From Cladosporium sp. IMV 00045 (taxonomy: Eukaryota; Ascomycota; Dothideomycetes; Cladosporiales; Cladosporiaceae), in NCBI GenBank assembly GCA_001931905.2, contig MSJI02000444.1, positions 1 to 46,375 on the forward strand: a stretch of 46,375 bases of DNA, given 5' to 3'. Under the pieces are notes generated by a model that was given only the letters and a program-made list of their open reading frames with translations, was not told the origin of the DNA and made no database searches. This document shows, piece after piece, positions 11,430 through 22,584 of this stretch (within the stretch, counting starts at the first letter, position 1; the number at the start of each line of letters is the position of its first letter). The position numbers were made by a program, and so were the translations under genes.

Positions 11430-12098
11430 GGTGCTATTTAGTCGTTGAGTTATCGTTTTGTCGCTTGTGTCCAGAGTGGAAGTTTTGACTGTTGTGAGGT
11501 GTTAGGGTGGCAGTGGAAGGTCTGAAGCTGAATTCCATCAAAGTTTGATAACCGGCATCAATTTCCAAAGTGTAAGTGACTTCGAATTTCCATGGTTGCC
11601 ATGAACATTCCATAAGTAAGGTCGACATTTCTGGTGGAACAATTGGAACGATCGAAGGGCCAAGGTTTTATCAACCTCATTCTACGCCTTTGTGCCAGTG
11701 AACGCCCTTCTAATGTCCCGGCAAGATCTCAAGCTGGCTTCGCCTTCTGATGATCAAGAGCCCGAACATGAGACAAGAGTCAAGGCAACTTTTTGCTGCA
11801 ACAGACCAAGGCCCAGAATTTTCACATAGGCAAATGTTTTTGAAAGCTGGCAAGAGCAATGAAGAAGAGAAGGAGACGGCCAAAATATGTTCGGTCCACT
11901 CACGTGTTTATTTCAGATTCCGAAACAAGAAAGCTACAACATCCACCAAAATCCACCAAACCGAAGAAGATCCATGGACAAGACGCAATCATCTCCGACG
12001 CAGGCCCTCCTAATTGTAACTTAAAAGGATCGTTGCTTGACTAGAAGAAGTGGTATTCAACACGTCAGAGAGACTGTGTCCAACACTAAGCCAGGCAC
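11430..12098. other. Intergenic, no gene seen
   Basis: This 669 bp between the ankyrin gene start and the LPMO stop shows no supported gene. It contains the ankyrin promoter and the LPMO 3' region. Short open frames here are Lys/Arg-rich and unlike any family I know. Confidence 0.6.
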
Positions 12099-13323
12099 TT
12101 AAGCCTTGACAGAGCGGCGAGCGCGAGCAGCACCGCCGCCGACGTACTCGACAGCGCAGTCGTCACGCTTGCCCCAGCCATTCTGGTTGTTCTGAGGAGC
12201 CCAGCTGCCACCCCAGCCGCCGTTGTTCTGGTTGGTAGCGGGAGCCGCGGTCGCGTCACCGCCAGTCTGTCCCCAGGGGTTGCCGCCCTGCTGACCACCC
12301 TGTCCCCACTGGTTGCCACCCTGGCTGGCAGAGGCGTCGACTGGGGCCTCGGAGCCAGTGCTAGGGGCTGAAGAGCCGGAAGAAGGCGCCTCCATGGAGC
12401 CGGAGGAGGCAGCCTCCGAAGACCCAGAGGCCGGGGCCGAAGAAGAACCGGACGCTGGCGCCTCGGTCTCGGAAGAGCTGGAGCTGCTCTCGGAGGAGTC
12501 AGAGGAAGACGAAGAAGACGAGCCGGAAGAGGACGAGCTGCTGCCACCTGACGCGCCACCGGTCCAGACGGCCGGGCCAGGCATCTCGTATCCGGAACCA
12601 TCATCACCACCCCAGATGCTGTAAGTGAAAGCCGGGTCTTGGGCGGAGTAGACACCGGGGATCTGAACAGTTGGGCCTGGGACACCGTCGCCACCGCCGG
12701 TGATGGCAATCTGAGCGCACTCCATGTAGAACTGGGACTTGCCAACGTGGTTCTCGTGAATACCGACGTGCTCGAAGCGGACCAGGTACTCGCCGTCGGG
12801 GATGTCGTCGGGGACGGTGAACTCCATGCGGTCCTGCTGCCAGGTGCCCCAGCTGTCGTCGACGTTGGCAGGGCCGTTAGGGCCGCTCTCCCAGACCTTG
12901 AACCAGTCTCCGTCACCCATGTACTCGGAGACGGAGCCAGGAGCCTTGGACATATAAATCATACCAGGGCCAGGGTGCTCGATGAGCTCGTTGTACCACA
13001 GCTTGGCCGCGATCTTGTCACCGGGTTTAGCGTCGTAGGTCTGGGCAGACGAGCTGAGGGCGCCCTTGTTACACCTGAGGTCCTCAGAGTTGATGACCTC
13101 GTCGGTGAAAGACGGCTGGTAGTCGTTGCTGTTCTTGCGGATGTAGTCGTAATCACCTCCAATGGCTTCATCGTTGACGACTGGAAGGGGTTGTTAGCTC
13201 CTGTCTGTGGTTTTTGAGTGTCGCGTTGCAAAACTCACTCAGCTGCGAGAAGATGTAGTGACCGTGAGCGGCCTGCGCTGCCAGCAGCGCGGCGGCCAAA
13301 GAGTAAAGCGGCTTAGGGAACAT
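12099..13323 (-). CDS. AA9 lytic polysaccharide monooxygenase with long Ser-rich and Trp/Gln-rich tail
   Basis: Secreted copper enzyme that oxidatively cuts cellulose or related glucans. Exons are 13323-13239 and 13180-12099, giving 388 residues. Cleavage after G21 exposes His22, the first ligand of the histidine brace (H-Y-I-F). The second brace His is H97 (E-H-P-G-P-G-M-I-Y), and the axial Tyr is Y180 in S-Q-F-Y-M-E-C-A-Q. The catalytic domain ends near 240. A Ser/Glu-rich linker follows (about 242-314), then a Gly/Asn/Gln/Trp segment from 315 that contains QGGNQWGQ and G-G-N-P-W-G-Q. A dibasic K366-R367 precedes a last 21 residues that include A-R-A-R-R. There is no CBM1. The tail closely resembles the end of the CE5 esterase at 35367-36491. 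Confidence 0.93.
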
Positions 13324-14293
13324 GGTTGGTGGTGGTTGTAGTGTTGGAAGATGTTTTGGCTGAAGAAAATGAACGAATGGCTGCCGGAGCTCTTGAATCG
13401 ATGAAAAAACGAAGGACTGATGTGAGATGGGTGGGGAATAGAACCTACTGTTGCTCGCAGCAGACTCAACCTATATACCACTTCTAGTACCTACCTACGG
13501 ATTGACGACTAGTTTGTGGTCATGGCTATACGGAGCAGCACTGCACGGCCAGGGAATTGGAGGTTTGACTTGGCAAGCCAATACAATATAACAAGCACCA
13601 GGCGGCGCCGGTCCGGCAGACGTCAATAGATGATATAGACAAAACTTGACCGGCGGCTTGCCGTTTTCTGACACTGCATGTTGGTCGGCGTGTATAAGGT
13701 GAAGTCGAGAATGTGGCCGATAGCGCCTATGTCAAACGTGCCATGGCTTGGCATCGCGTGGTAGGGTTTCATGTGCCCTAAGCGATCGACTTAGGGCCCA
13801 ACATGTTCGCCATAGTGCATGAAGCGACATTTGCCGGTGTCTGTGTCATTGCAAGAATACGGAGGACACCCTGTCAAAAGCGATACAGCCGAGTTAAGGG
13901 GTCGAACCGAGTTTGCAAGGAGCACTGCCCGGCGGGGCGATGAGACTTGAGACTTGGGAAAACTCCTGCCTGAAGCGTACGCAAGAACGCAGAAGAACAG
14001 AACCACGATCCTTCAATTGCATCGTCAACATAACCTACAGACTAACAGTATAAGAATACGCCATTAGATTAGGGCAGCTTCTTCTGCTTGAAGACCTTTA
14101 GGGTTGCCTTCTATAACGTGAAGCTACTGCTTGTCTGCCCAAGTCTGCAGGTCCCGAATGGAAATTACCTGATGCACTAAGACAGGGGACAGCAATTTAT
14201 TTGACTATTATACTACTGCACACAGACGCCGAACCTGGACTCCAAGATCGCCGAGCACCTCCAATCTAATTCACAGTCTTGCTGCGCACTTTC
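13324..14293. other. Intergenic, LPMO promoter side, no gene seen
   Basis: This 970 bp lies upstream of the LPMO and downstream of the RTA1-like gene. I see no gene. A sequence on the minus strand near 13895 resembles a tRNA B box but has no matching acceptor stem. Confidence 0.6.
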
Positions 14294-15376
14294 TTACACG
14301 GCAGGCTCCTGCTTGACCTCTTCACTGCTCGTATACTCTTCGTCTCGGCTGGACTTTGTGGCACCGTCATTTCGAGGACCGAACGCAAGACCAGGGTGTC
14401 CGACGTTCAAGGATAGAGTTGCGAGAATGATCATGCTGTGCTCAAGTTAGATTATGTTTCGAAATACTCGGCGCTCTTTCTTGGTTTACGACAAGACTTA
14501 CGCACTCTCTAGGCCGATGAACATTCCCTCATCATGAAATGCCGAACCAGTATATCCTTCGCTCAATTCATAGATGCGGAATGCACATCTAATGAAGATG
14601 ACCAGAGTCGCCAGGCTGAGGCATACCACGAAAACCTTGAACTTCGCATCCAGTCCGGCACCGGAGACCTTGCCAGCCTTGACGTCGCGACGGTAGCGGA
14701 AAGCATACTGGACCGACAAAACCATGAACATGAAGATCACCACGACTTGGAGTGACAGACCGGCCAGAGCAACATCCACGCCCGTTTGGGAAGAGCCATT
14801 GGATTTTGTAGACATGGCACCGCCGACTGCTTGCAGGACCAGACAGAGAACATCACAAGGAATGAAGATTTGGAAGTATAGCGCAGGCTTGAACTGTGCA
14901 CTTGATGGCGAGAGTCTCATGATGCTGGTCATGTTTGATCAGCTCGGTATCTCTTTCATTGGGGATACAGTTCAGACTTACCTCTTGTAGAGAGTAATGT
15001 AAATGGCCGCTGTCATGAACACAGGCGCAAGAGTGATACACACTACAAAGGTCAGTCCACGCCCAAGTCACAGTTCTCGAAACCGCTCACCAATCTGGAC
15101 CATGAATCCCACAAAGCTCCAAGGGTTGTCATGCATAATGATCCGTCCTCCGTAGCCTACCATCTCAGCAATGCAACCGAGCGAGAACAAGGTACCGAAG
15201 GTCCACTGCTTCCAGCGATATGCTTGAAAGATGTGCACGATCATGCTCAGACCGAAGATGGCGATGAATATGGCGTTGGCAGGCAAGCTCGGTCGATATT
15301 TGAAGATTGTCCATTCGATACTGCACAATTCGAACGTACAATTCCAAACGCCTAGTTCCGATTCTCCAGATGACAT
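14294..15376 (-). CDS. RTA1-like seven-span membrane protein
   Basis: Member of the fungal RTA1/RTM1 family (lipid-translocating or drug-response membrane proteins); the transported or sensed molecule is unknown. Exons on the minus strand are 15376-15091, 15042-14982, 14924-14502 and 14435-14294, all joining in phase and giving 303 residues. About seven hydrophobic helices can be seen. Family signatures include the early Y-R-P-S-L-P-A-N, E-M-V-G-Y-G-G-R, L-A-P-V-F-M-T-A-A-I-Y, the central F-I-P-C-D-V-L-C-L-V-L-Q-A-V-G-G, and I-R-C-A-F-R-I-Y-E-L-S-E-G. The hydrophilic C-terminus carries many Glu and Ser residues. The 61-nt second exon is typical of this family's fragmented genes. Confidence 0.92.
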
Positions 15377-16495
15377 CTTCGCAGTGTATGCGGTATGACG
15401 AAGTCAAGTATCGGAAAGTCTGATGTATGTCTGATGTATATGATCTGCTGGTTGGCAGTAGGGAATGAGGACGAATGCGTGGTGAGTCCCGATGTTGGAT
15501 GTACTTGCAAAAAGAGAATAGACAGATACATCAGAGCAGCAGAATCTTCTTATACACAATGCTCGCGATGACATCCATATCAGCCCACCTGTATGACATT
15601 TTGATAACGGACGTATGTTCGCGAAGTCTTCTCTTTTGGGATTGGTGCCACTTTGCGAGGACGATGACCACCTACATTTGAATGCTCTCGGCCGAGAAGG
15701 ACTAACATCGAAAACAAAGTCAAAAGCCCAAGGCTCATGCGCATGCGTCAAAGTGCCTGAGCAGACCTCCATATCTCGCAAAAACGCTAGCATGCAATCC
15801 TTCGAGATGCTAAAGATGGCTCCATTCTCCTGGTATCGCGAGCCGCCTCGCCGAAAACTCGTTAGTGGCGAGGATCATCTGCAGGCGTATAGATCGTCTT
15901 CATCTACTGAAGGGCAAAGTGTGTGGCTGCCCAATCAAAGCCTCAAGGAAAGTCTGTTGTGTAGACGAGACTTTCATCTCGCAAACGTGAACAGAAATGG
16001 CCTAGCTCGCTTTTCAGCTCGACTCGCAGGCTCGCACACGTCACGCATCGATGGCATCGATGCACTTCGCCTCGAACACCATCTGACATGCATATTACGA
16101 TCAGGCAGCGACCCTACGCAGTATTTCCAGACAGACATCCCGATGATCTACCTGGTCTTCTTTTTGTGCGCTCTGAACGTTGTTGCATTTGAGCGACGAC
16201 GATGACATGAAGACTCTTGCGCAGGAATGCATCTCTCTATACATCGACTCTCGACACAACAATCATCTTAGGTTAGTAGAGCCTTTTTGACGAGGCTGAA
16301 GATACGTACCACGAAGGCAGCGACATGCATGCATTGTCGCGCCACCGCCTTGTCGACGAGGCTGTGTCTGCTAAGTGAAAGGCCTCTCCCCCTCCAAGGA
16401 CCTTTTTCTACGTGTCCGTCTCAAGTTCCTCAAAATATGCTTTCATTCAACTTCTTGCTTTCGCAATCAACCAGAACTCAAAACACATCACTTCG
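15377..16495. other. Intergenic region with one doubtful reading frame
   Basis: This 1.1 kb lies between the divergent starts of the RTA1-like gene and the membrane protein at 16496. Apart from the doubtful frame listed separately at 15792-16205, I see nothing gene-like. Confidence 0.55.
15792..16205 (+). CDS. Doubtful orphan open reading frame (137 residues)
   Basis: The frame is open without introns and ends in a hydrophobic helix followed by an Arg cluster (M-I-Y-L-V-F-F then E-R-R-R). I recognise no family, and composition is not clearly coding. It lies in a promoter-rich gap between two divergent genes. It could be a small tail-anchored membrane protein or chance. Confidence 0.2.
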   Translation: MQSFEMLKMAPFSWYREPPRRKLVSGEDHLQAYRSSSSTEGQSVWLPNQSLKESLLCRRDFHLANVNRNGLARFSARLAGSHTSRIDGIDALRLEHHLTCILRSGSDPTQYFQTDIPMIYLVFFLCALNVVAFERRR

Positions 16496-17764
16496 ATGAC
16501 GACGGTTTTCCTCGTGCTACTCCTTGTAGCTCTGTCATATACCAGGCCTTCCTCCGCTTACCAGTTTTCTCAGCCAAACTGTACACTGCCAGAACAGGAT
16601 CTGCACAATTTTGTATCGGCACCGAATATTCGAGGCACGCTTGAGATATTTTGGACCTGTATTGCCACTATCATCGCTTGCACATACACTGTGCTCCATC
16701 TGAACATACCCGAGCAGCGCGATGGAAGAGACACCGACATGGGCTGGAGAGGAGATCTCAAGTGGTGGTGGAAAGGGATCCAGACTTACGTTTGGTGGAC
16801 TGTCATAACCATACTGGCTCCAGAATTGTACGCTTTGGTTGCTATGGATGAGTGGACTGACGCCAGGCATACTCTTAAAAGGCTGCTGGCTTTGGATCCC
16901 GATACGTGCCCCGACTCCAGCTGGTCTTTAGTCCATGCTTTTCACATGAACATGGGTGGCTTCGCCGTCCACTCGACGAAGCACCAAGATTCAACCATGC
17001 ATGTTGGCCAGACGTCAACCCCTCGCTACTCTTTGATCACACTTACAAGTAGCTCTGTGATTGAAATGCTCAAGGTTCATGATCCACGTTGGGACCTCCC
17101 TTCCTTGCCAACCAAAGTGGAAATCCAAGATCGATCGAAAAGCGATATTCTTGCAAAGTCTATCGTCGCGGTTCAAATCCTCTACTTTTGCGCAAGCTGT
17201 TTGACTAGAGTGGCGAGACACCTACCGATCACACTTCTCGAGCTTGGGACTTTGGGTTTCGCTGCCTGTTCACTTGTTTCGTATGTACTCTTATTCCACA
17301 AGCCTCGTTCAGTGAACACCCCAGTAGTCCTAGCACACTTTGAAGGAGAAGTGGATCCGCGAATGGAGAACATCCTCAACTGCAACGGGTTCCTCGAGAG
17401 AATCGAAAATGGCGAAAGTGAATATAACGCCGATTCTGCGCGCATCCTAGGCTTCAAGACAACAGTCATCGTCGGCCTGCTCATGGCCACAGTATTAGGC
17501 GCCATCCATCTCGCGGGCTGGAACTTCGCCTTCCCGACCACCATCGACAAGTGGCTTTGGCGTACGAGCTCGATTGCTTCGATTGTCTTCGCCATAACTT
17601 TCGTCTTTTTTTTCGACATCAGTAATACACTCGGGTTTCTTTCTATGGCGATCTACTCGATCGCTAGGATAGCTCTCATAGTCGAGATGATCCGATGTCT
17701 CTTCTACCTACCACCGGACGCGTTCATGGCTACCTGGACGGCCAACATACCGCACATCGGTTGA
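16496..17764 (+). CDS. Multi-pass fungal membrane protein of unknown function
   Basis: Intronless, 422 residues from the ATG at 16496, chosen because it begins a good signal peptide ending S-S-A; the frame is also open back to 16412. The protein has the marks of a large uncharacterised ascomycete family: R-G-T-L-E-I-F-W-T-C then C-T-Y-T-V-L-H-L-N-I-P, A-P-E-L-Y-A-L-V-A, H-A-F-H-M-N-M-G-G-F, I-Q-D-R-S-K-S-D, and L-P-I-T-L-L-E-L-G followed by K-P. Several hydrophobic helices follow in the C-terminal third. Members are usually found near secreted or secondary-metabolism genes, but no activity is known to me. The family match is from memory of its motifs. Confidence 0.85.
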   Translation: MTTVFLVLLLVALSYTRPSSAYQFSQPNCTLPEQDLHNFVSAPNIRGTLEIFWTCIATIIACTYTVLHLNIPEQRDGRDTDMGWRGDLKWWWKGIQTYVWWTVITILAPELYALVAMDEWTDARHTLKRLLALDPDTCPDSSWSLVHAFHMNMGGFAVHSTKHQDSTMHVGQTSTPRYSLITLTSSSVIEMLKVHDPRWDLPSLPTKVEIQDRSKSDILAKSIVAVQILYFCASCLTRVARHLPITLLELGTLGFAACSLVSYVLLFHKPRSVNTPVVLAHFEGEVDPRMENILNCNGFLERIENGESEYNADSARILGFKTTVIVGLLMATVLGAIHLAGWNFAFPTTIDKWLWRTSSIASIVFAITFVFFFDISNTLGFLSMAIYSIARIALIVEMIRCLFYLPPDAFMATWTANIPHIG

Positions 17765-18881
17765 GCAAGAATCTGGTTGCCTGCGGCGGTGGTGGTGGAC
17801 CTTTTGTCTTACTTTGCTCTTAGCCTCCATTGTTCGTTCGATCAAGCTCTACCACCTTTCTTTTCCCTTTGTTTGACAGAATCTCATTAATCTGGTTGAA
17901 CCTGTTGTTACTCGATCTTGTCCTTGTTTTTTTGCATACTCTTTTCATTCTGATATTTGGTCTCGTTCTTCCTTCTTCCTTTCCGCTTCTGTATTGTTGT
18001 TGCTAGCGCAATCTGAGACCTCTTCCCAACCCTACATGTCCGATCCAGCAAATCGAAATCTTCTTCTCCAAAGAAAGGCATCGCCCATCAAATATGGAAT
18101 GAAGGCCACTGTCTATCTCAACAGACGACGACATCGAATCATCAAACCCACTAAGATTAGCGTCGCCACCATTTGTTAAAACACGCACGCGGCTACCTCC
18201 CTCCTTCCATCTGATCGACGATCCCGTTTCTAGAGCACAGAAAAATCACACCTCACATGAGATCACGATCAAAAAAATTCAAAAGGTCAACCCCGAATGT
18301 ACATCCCTTTCGTACGAGTACATACACCAGCATTAGCATTAGCATTAGCCCTTCGAACGCGCCGCCAGCGCCCTTCTCAAACCGCCCGTCTTGCCCCAAG
18401 AATGTGAGTAATGTACACGAGGCCCACATCTCCATCACGACACAGGAGAGGCGTATTCGCCCTCCGTACATCAGCCTCCAAGCAACTTTCCCATGTCGCG
18501 GCCTCGGGTCTGAGCTTGGCTTATGCTGTCGCCTCTTCCATCCCGGAGCTGGACTTTCATATATCGATAGAGTAGCGATTTCCGTGGTTGGGAGGGCGGG
18601 GCTTTCGTGCTCCAGATTCTCCGACCCTTCGGTTTCCGGACGTGGAATGGGGTATATTGTGAGCAGATTGCAGACTCCCTGTAAAGAACCCAGACCAGAG
18701 TCGGGGGTAAACTCGAGACTTGAACGGACGGGCTTGCTCTGGACCAGATGATTTCGAGAAGTCGCGGGTGAAAATTCTCATAGAGCACAATTCGAGTGTT
18801 CCAATTGTACGCACGTGGCGAGTCGCGAACGCAGAGTGTGTCGCTCCGCTCTTCGTAGACATGTAGAAAAGGAATCTCTCA
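17765..18881. other. Convergent 3' intergenic region, no gene seen
   Basis: Both neighbours end here. The first part is T-rich and looks like 3' untranslated sequence. A three-unit CATTAG tandem sits at 18331-18348. No supported gene. Confidence 0.6.
18331..18348 (+). repeat. CATTAG tandem repeat, three units
   Basis: Three perfect copies of the hexamer CATTAG, flanked by AG and CC. A simple microsatellite. Confidence 0.8.
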
Positions 18882-19917
18882 TCACAAGATTTGATGCCTA
18901 AATCAACGTTAGCAAGATATATCCACACTTCTCCAAACCCTCACAATCGAAGAAAACTCACTTCTGCAAAACAACCTCCAACGTAAGCGAGCTAAGATCA
19001 GCATCATCCGGCATCTCCTCCATGATAGGCACCAGGCCGGCGAACTTATCGCCGCCCCGGTACGCCAGCAGGGCAGGGACGCCGGCGGGCTCCATCTCGG
19101 CGTCCTGGTAGTGCAGGCGCACGAAGCGCACGCTGCTGTGCTTTTGCGCCAGAGTGCGCACGCAGTCTTCGATCATTTGGGAGACGTGTGACTGGAAAGA
19201 AATAGACCTGTTAGCGATTGCATGTTTTTGAACGTCCAGACTGCAGCCATGACCACTCACCATATCATCATAAATATACACGACAACCACAGTCCCCGCG
19301 GGACTCTTCTCAACCGCGTCCAAATACCCCTCCCCATCCACCGTCGTAAGACCACCATAAGCCCTACGATTCCGTCCCGAGTGTGCCAAACTGCTCTCAT
19401 AAGCACCATTCTGCAGCTCCTGCAACCTGCCCTGACGCCATCTGTTCATGAACCCATCATCCGCATCGTCCTCGTCATAAGCATCCTCTCCCTCCTCCAA
19501 CTTCTCCAGCGCCGAAGGCGGCTCCTGCGTCCAATGCCTCTGCGGCTCTTCCGAGACCCTCTGTTGCTGGTGCTGCGCAGCGGAAGCGCTTGTCAAGCTG
19601 CGCAGGCTGGTGCGGTGGTTGCGCTGCGAGTCGCGGAAGTGCTGGGCGTCGGAGATGACGCCTTTGGGGCCCGTGTTGGCGCCGTAGCGCTTGCGCGGGA
19701 TGATGTGGCGGGCGGTGCTGGTGCTGGAGCGGGGGAGGGAGTCGTCTGCGTTGTCGTAGGCGGAAGCGCCGCCGCGGTTGTTGCGGTTGTCGGGCTCGTC
19801 GTCGTCGGAGAGGTTGAGGAAGGAGCGGGCGTCGGAGTTGTCGTCTTCCGGGTGGGTGGTGCGGCGCTCCTTGTCGCGCATAAGCTCGTTGTACTCGTCT
19901 TGGGCGGCGGTGGCCAT
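18882..19917 (-). CDS. phnA: Phosducin-like protein (BDM-1/PhnA type)
   Basis: Cytosolic co-chaperone that helps assemble the G beta-gamma dimer. Exons on the minus strand are 19917-19261, 19191-18962 and a final 16-nt exon 18897-18882, giving 300 residues. The last exon adds H-Q-I-L after V-L-Q-K; without it the protein would appear to stop at 18958. The N-terminal half is acidic and disordered and includes G-P-K-G-V-I-S-D-A, the family's conserved G-beta-contact region. The C-terminal half is a thioredoxin-like domain (V-V-V-V-Y-I-Y-D-D, R-F-V-R-L-H-Y-Q-D-A, G-V-P-A-L-L-A-Y-R-G-G, F-A-G-L-V). Intron 1 (19260-19192) is 69 nt with no stop in frame, so its retention would insert 23 residues. 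The G beta gene is the next gene upstream on the same strand. Confidence 0.9.
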
Positions 19918-22026
19918 TTTGGGTGGTTGTGTTTGGTAGGTGAGGTAGGGTGTTGTGCGACTTCTTTGGTATGCGAGTTCTTTAGAGGGGTAGTGGGCGT
20001 GAAGTCGGTGTGGTTCAGTCGCAGTCCGGAGAGGGGTAGTAGGGAGTGAGGAGAAAGGTAGATGAATGCGATAGAAGAGAGTGAGGAGAAGGAAAAGGCG
20101 ACCAGGGTATCAAGAAATGAGCGGTAGGAGTGGCAGAGTTATTAGACTCGAGGTCAAAGTGCAGGGTTTCAGAAAGATCGTCCAAAAGGTGGTACACCGA
20201 AGTATAAGGCGACGCCGCATGCTAGTATATTACCACCACCGCCCTCCCCAACTTCAACCCTCCCATTTCACTAACCCGCCCTTAGGGCCTTCTGCCTCGC
20301 CCTTCTCACACAGTAGTCTAACTGGGATGCACGCGACGGGTTTCTCAAATCATTTTTAATCATGATCCGTGACAAGCCACATGACTTGGGAGCGGAGTAG
20401 TGAAGACGATGACAGGAACACCCAGAGCCATGCATGCACGCATGGATGCATACACATCATCGCTAGTCTCCCACTGTGATCATCATCTCCCCCTCTCATC
20501 ATTATCAGCCTCACCATCACCCCAAAGCACAACGGCTTTCAAACTCTGCTCTACCACGTGCGCACTACTCGCACAAGCTGTAACATCGTGAGAACAGATC
20601 TCTCTGCGCATCCAACACTGTTGCCAAACGCCACACGTGGATGATTTCCTCTCTCGCCTTGAAAGGCGTGCCCTCTGCCACCAAAGTCGAGAGCGAGGAA
20701 AAAGGTGTGTTTCAGCTATTTTGGCGCGAATCCACCGGCCCAGAAGAGACGCACAGGCAAGGGGATGTGCATTCGTGACTTGCATGCAGGTACCGCTCCA
20801 AGCGTTTTCCGCGCTCGCCTGAAAGTGGAGTTCGACTTGACCCTAAAGTCTGTCAATGCGAGTCAGCTTTTGAATAGGGGAGAGAGAGCGGTCAGGCAAG
20901 TCCTGTGTGGTGTGAGCCGCAGCACGAGTAGCTCGTCGTGATTACTGTGAGCCATTGTCGCTACGATTGTCTTTGTGAAATAGGTCATAGATGTCCTCAT
21001 ACATGACAAGGTCAAAGCCGTTTGATGAGACGACGCAGTGTCAGTCTATGGGTCTTCTAGAAAAACCACACGGGACGCCTACAAGCCAGTGTCTAAATCC
21101 TCCCCGAAACGAGCAAAGATTCGAAACATCTGACAAGCTCGACACCGTGGCGAAACGGAGGATGTGCGCAAGCATGGTCTCGTATCTGTATCATAGATGA
21201 CGACCGACCACATGTAATAAAATTACCTACAGGCACTTGTGAGAGGACAGAACCCAAATGTATGACAGCATGAGGTGTTGGGACGTTCGTGGGCGAGACT
21301 TCTGCCTCGAGTCGGCTGGGAAGCGAGGTCAATTGAAGTTCGATCGGTCGAGAAATCGACTCTTCGGTTTGATAGCCTGCATGAAGCGACACGCAAGCTG
21401 CTCGTCTTGATGTATCGATGCTTTGTACGAAGCTCCTCAAAATGTCCCAAGTGAATCTCTTGGTGGTTTCATCCGTCTTGAAAAAAGAAATCGTAAAGAC
21501 TCGACCAACTCCCGAATCCTGGAGCGTCGATTTCCTCATATCCCATCTTCATACATGTACCAATTGTCTATCGGCGCGAAAGAATATTTTGAAAGAACCA
21601 ATAGCGATGAGGATAACGTATCCACCCACCGCAAGTCAGGCAGCTTCGGTCCTCAAGCACTCTACACTTTCATCACACTCACCTCCTGCTTTCCTCTTCG
21701 AGAAACGGACCATTCGCGCGAACTGCACAATTAGAAAATCAATACGAAGAGCGAGCAGGAAATTCAAAGACAATGATGTATTAATAACTCATCCAATCGA
21801 AAAGACAGACTGAAAAACCACGAACGATCCCATTCCACCCTCAATCAACACGAAAACAATCAAAATTCCAAATCCCTACGGCCCCTCCTCCTCTCCTCTT
21901 CCTCCTCCGAACAATCCTCCCATTCTAGGAGCAACGGCAGATCAGAAACAGAGAAGAAAAGAAGATTAGTACGCACTCCTCCTCAAGAAACGAACCACCT
22001 CAAAGGAAAGCAACCACCCCACCACC

Positions 22027-22027
<1 letters not shown>

Positions 22028-22057
<30 letters not shown>
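22028..22057 (+). repeat. AGC trinucleotide repeat, ten units
   Basis: Ten perfect AGC units in non-coding DNA upstream of the phosducin-like gene. Likely polymorphic in length. Confidence 0.9.
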
Positions 22058-22059
<2 letters not shown>

Positions 22060-22309
22060 ACAACCTCCATTCTCGCACCGATCTGGCAACCTACGCAGTC
22101 AATCCACTCCGCTCATTATTGTCCCTAGTGTGTGAATCCCTTGCGACCTCTTCTCCCTTAGTGATATTCTTCTTTCTTTCCTTCCGGATTCCCTTTTTGC
22201 TACAAAAGAAATTTGAATCCCCAAGGGGGGGAAAAAAAAAAACAAGGCTTCCCTCCGCGCTAAGAAAAGTATGCTTTCCCTCATTCCCTCAAATCCCCCG
22301 TGCGCCTTG

Positions 22310-22520
22310 AGAAAGCGAGACAGTAGGAGACAGCGCTGGTGTAAGTAGTAGCTGGGAGGATGACAGGGACAGAACCGAGATGGGAAGGAGACGAAGACGG
22401 ATATGCGAGACGGAGAGAAATCAAGGGAGAGAGACAAAAGGAAGGAGAAGGAAGGAAAGACAATGGGAGACAGAGAAACTCGAAGGAAATGAAAACTTGA
22501 ATTGAAAGGAAAAAAGTTCG
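22310..22520 (+). repeat. Purine-rich (GA) tract
   Basis: The plus strand is overwhelmingly A and G with GGA, GAGA and AAGG motifs. On the minus strand this is a CT-rich tract, a common feature of fungal leaders and promoters. Both flanking genes are transcribed from the minus strand. Confidence 0.6.
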
Positions 22521-22567
22521 GGTAATGAAAACAAGACATGGCTAAGTAGTAAGGTAAGTAGTAAGTT

Positions 22568-22584
22568 AAAAAAAAAAAAAAAAA
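22568..22584 (+). repeat. Poly(A) run of 17
   Basis: Seventeen A in a row followed by GAAAAAGAAAAAG and then seven G. Simple low-complexity sequence; no retroelement coding is next to it. Confidence 0.85.

Noticed and set aside
12313..13217. Long plus-strand frames rich in Glu or Val/Asp
   Set aside because: They are antisense to the AA9 gene, whose Ser-rich linker gives an open Glu-rich frame on the other strand. The minus strand has the conserved protein and splice sites.
13880..13990. Minus-strand GGTTCGACCCC resembling a tRNA B box
   Set aside because: No A box at the right distance and no pairing acceptor stem.
15404..15793. 129-codon minus-strand frame upstream of the RTA1-like gene
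   Set aside because: No motif, hydrophobic pattern or splice structure; lies in the promoter.
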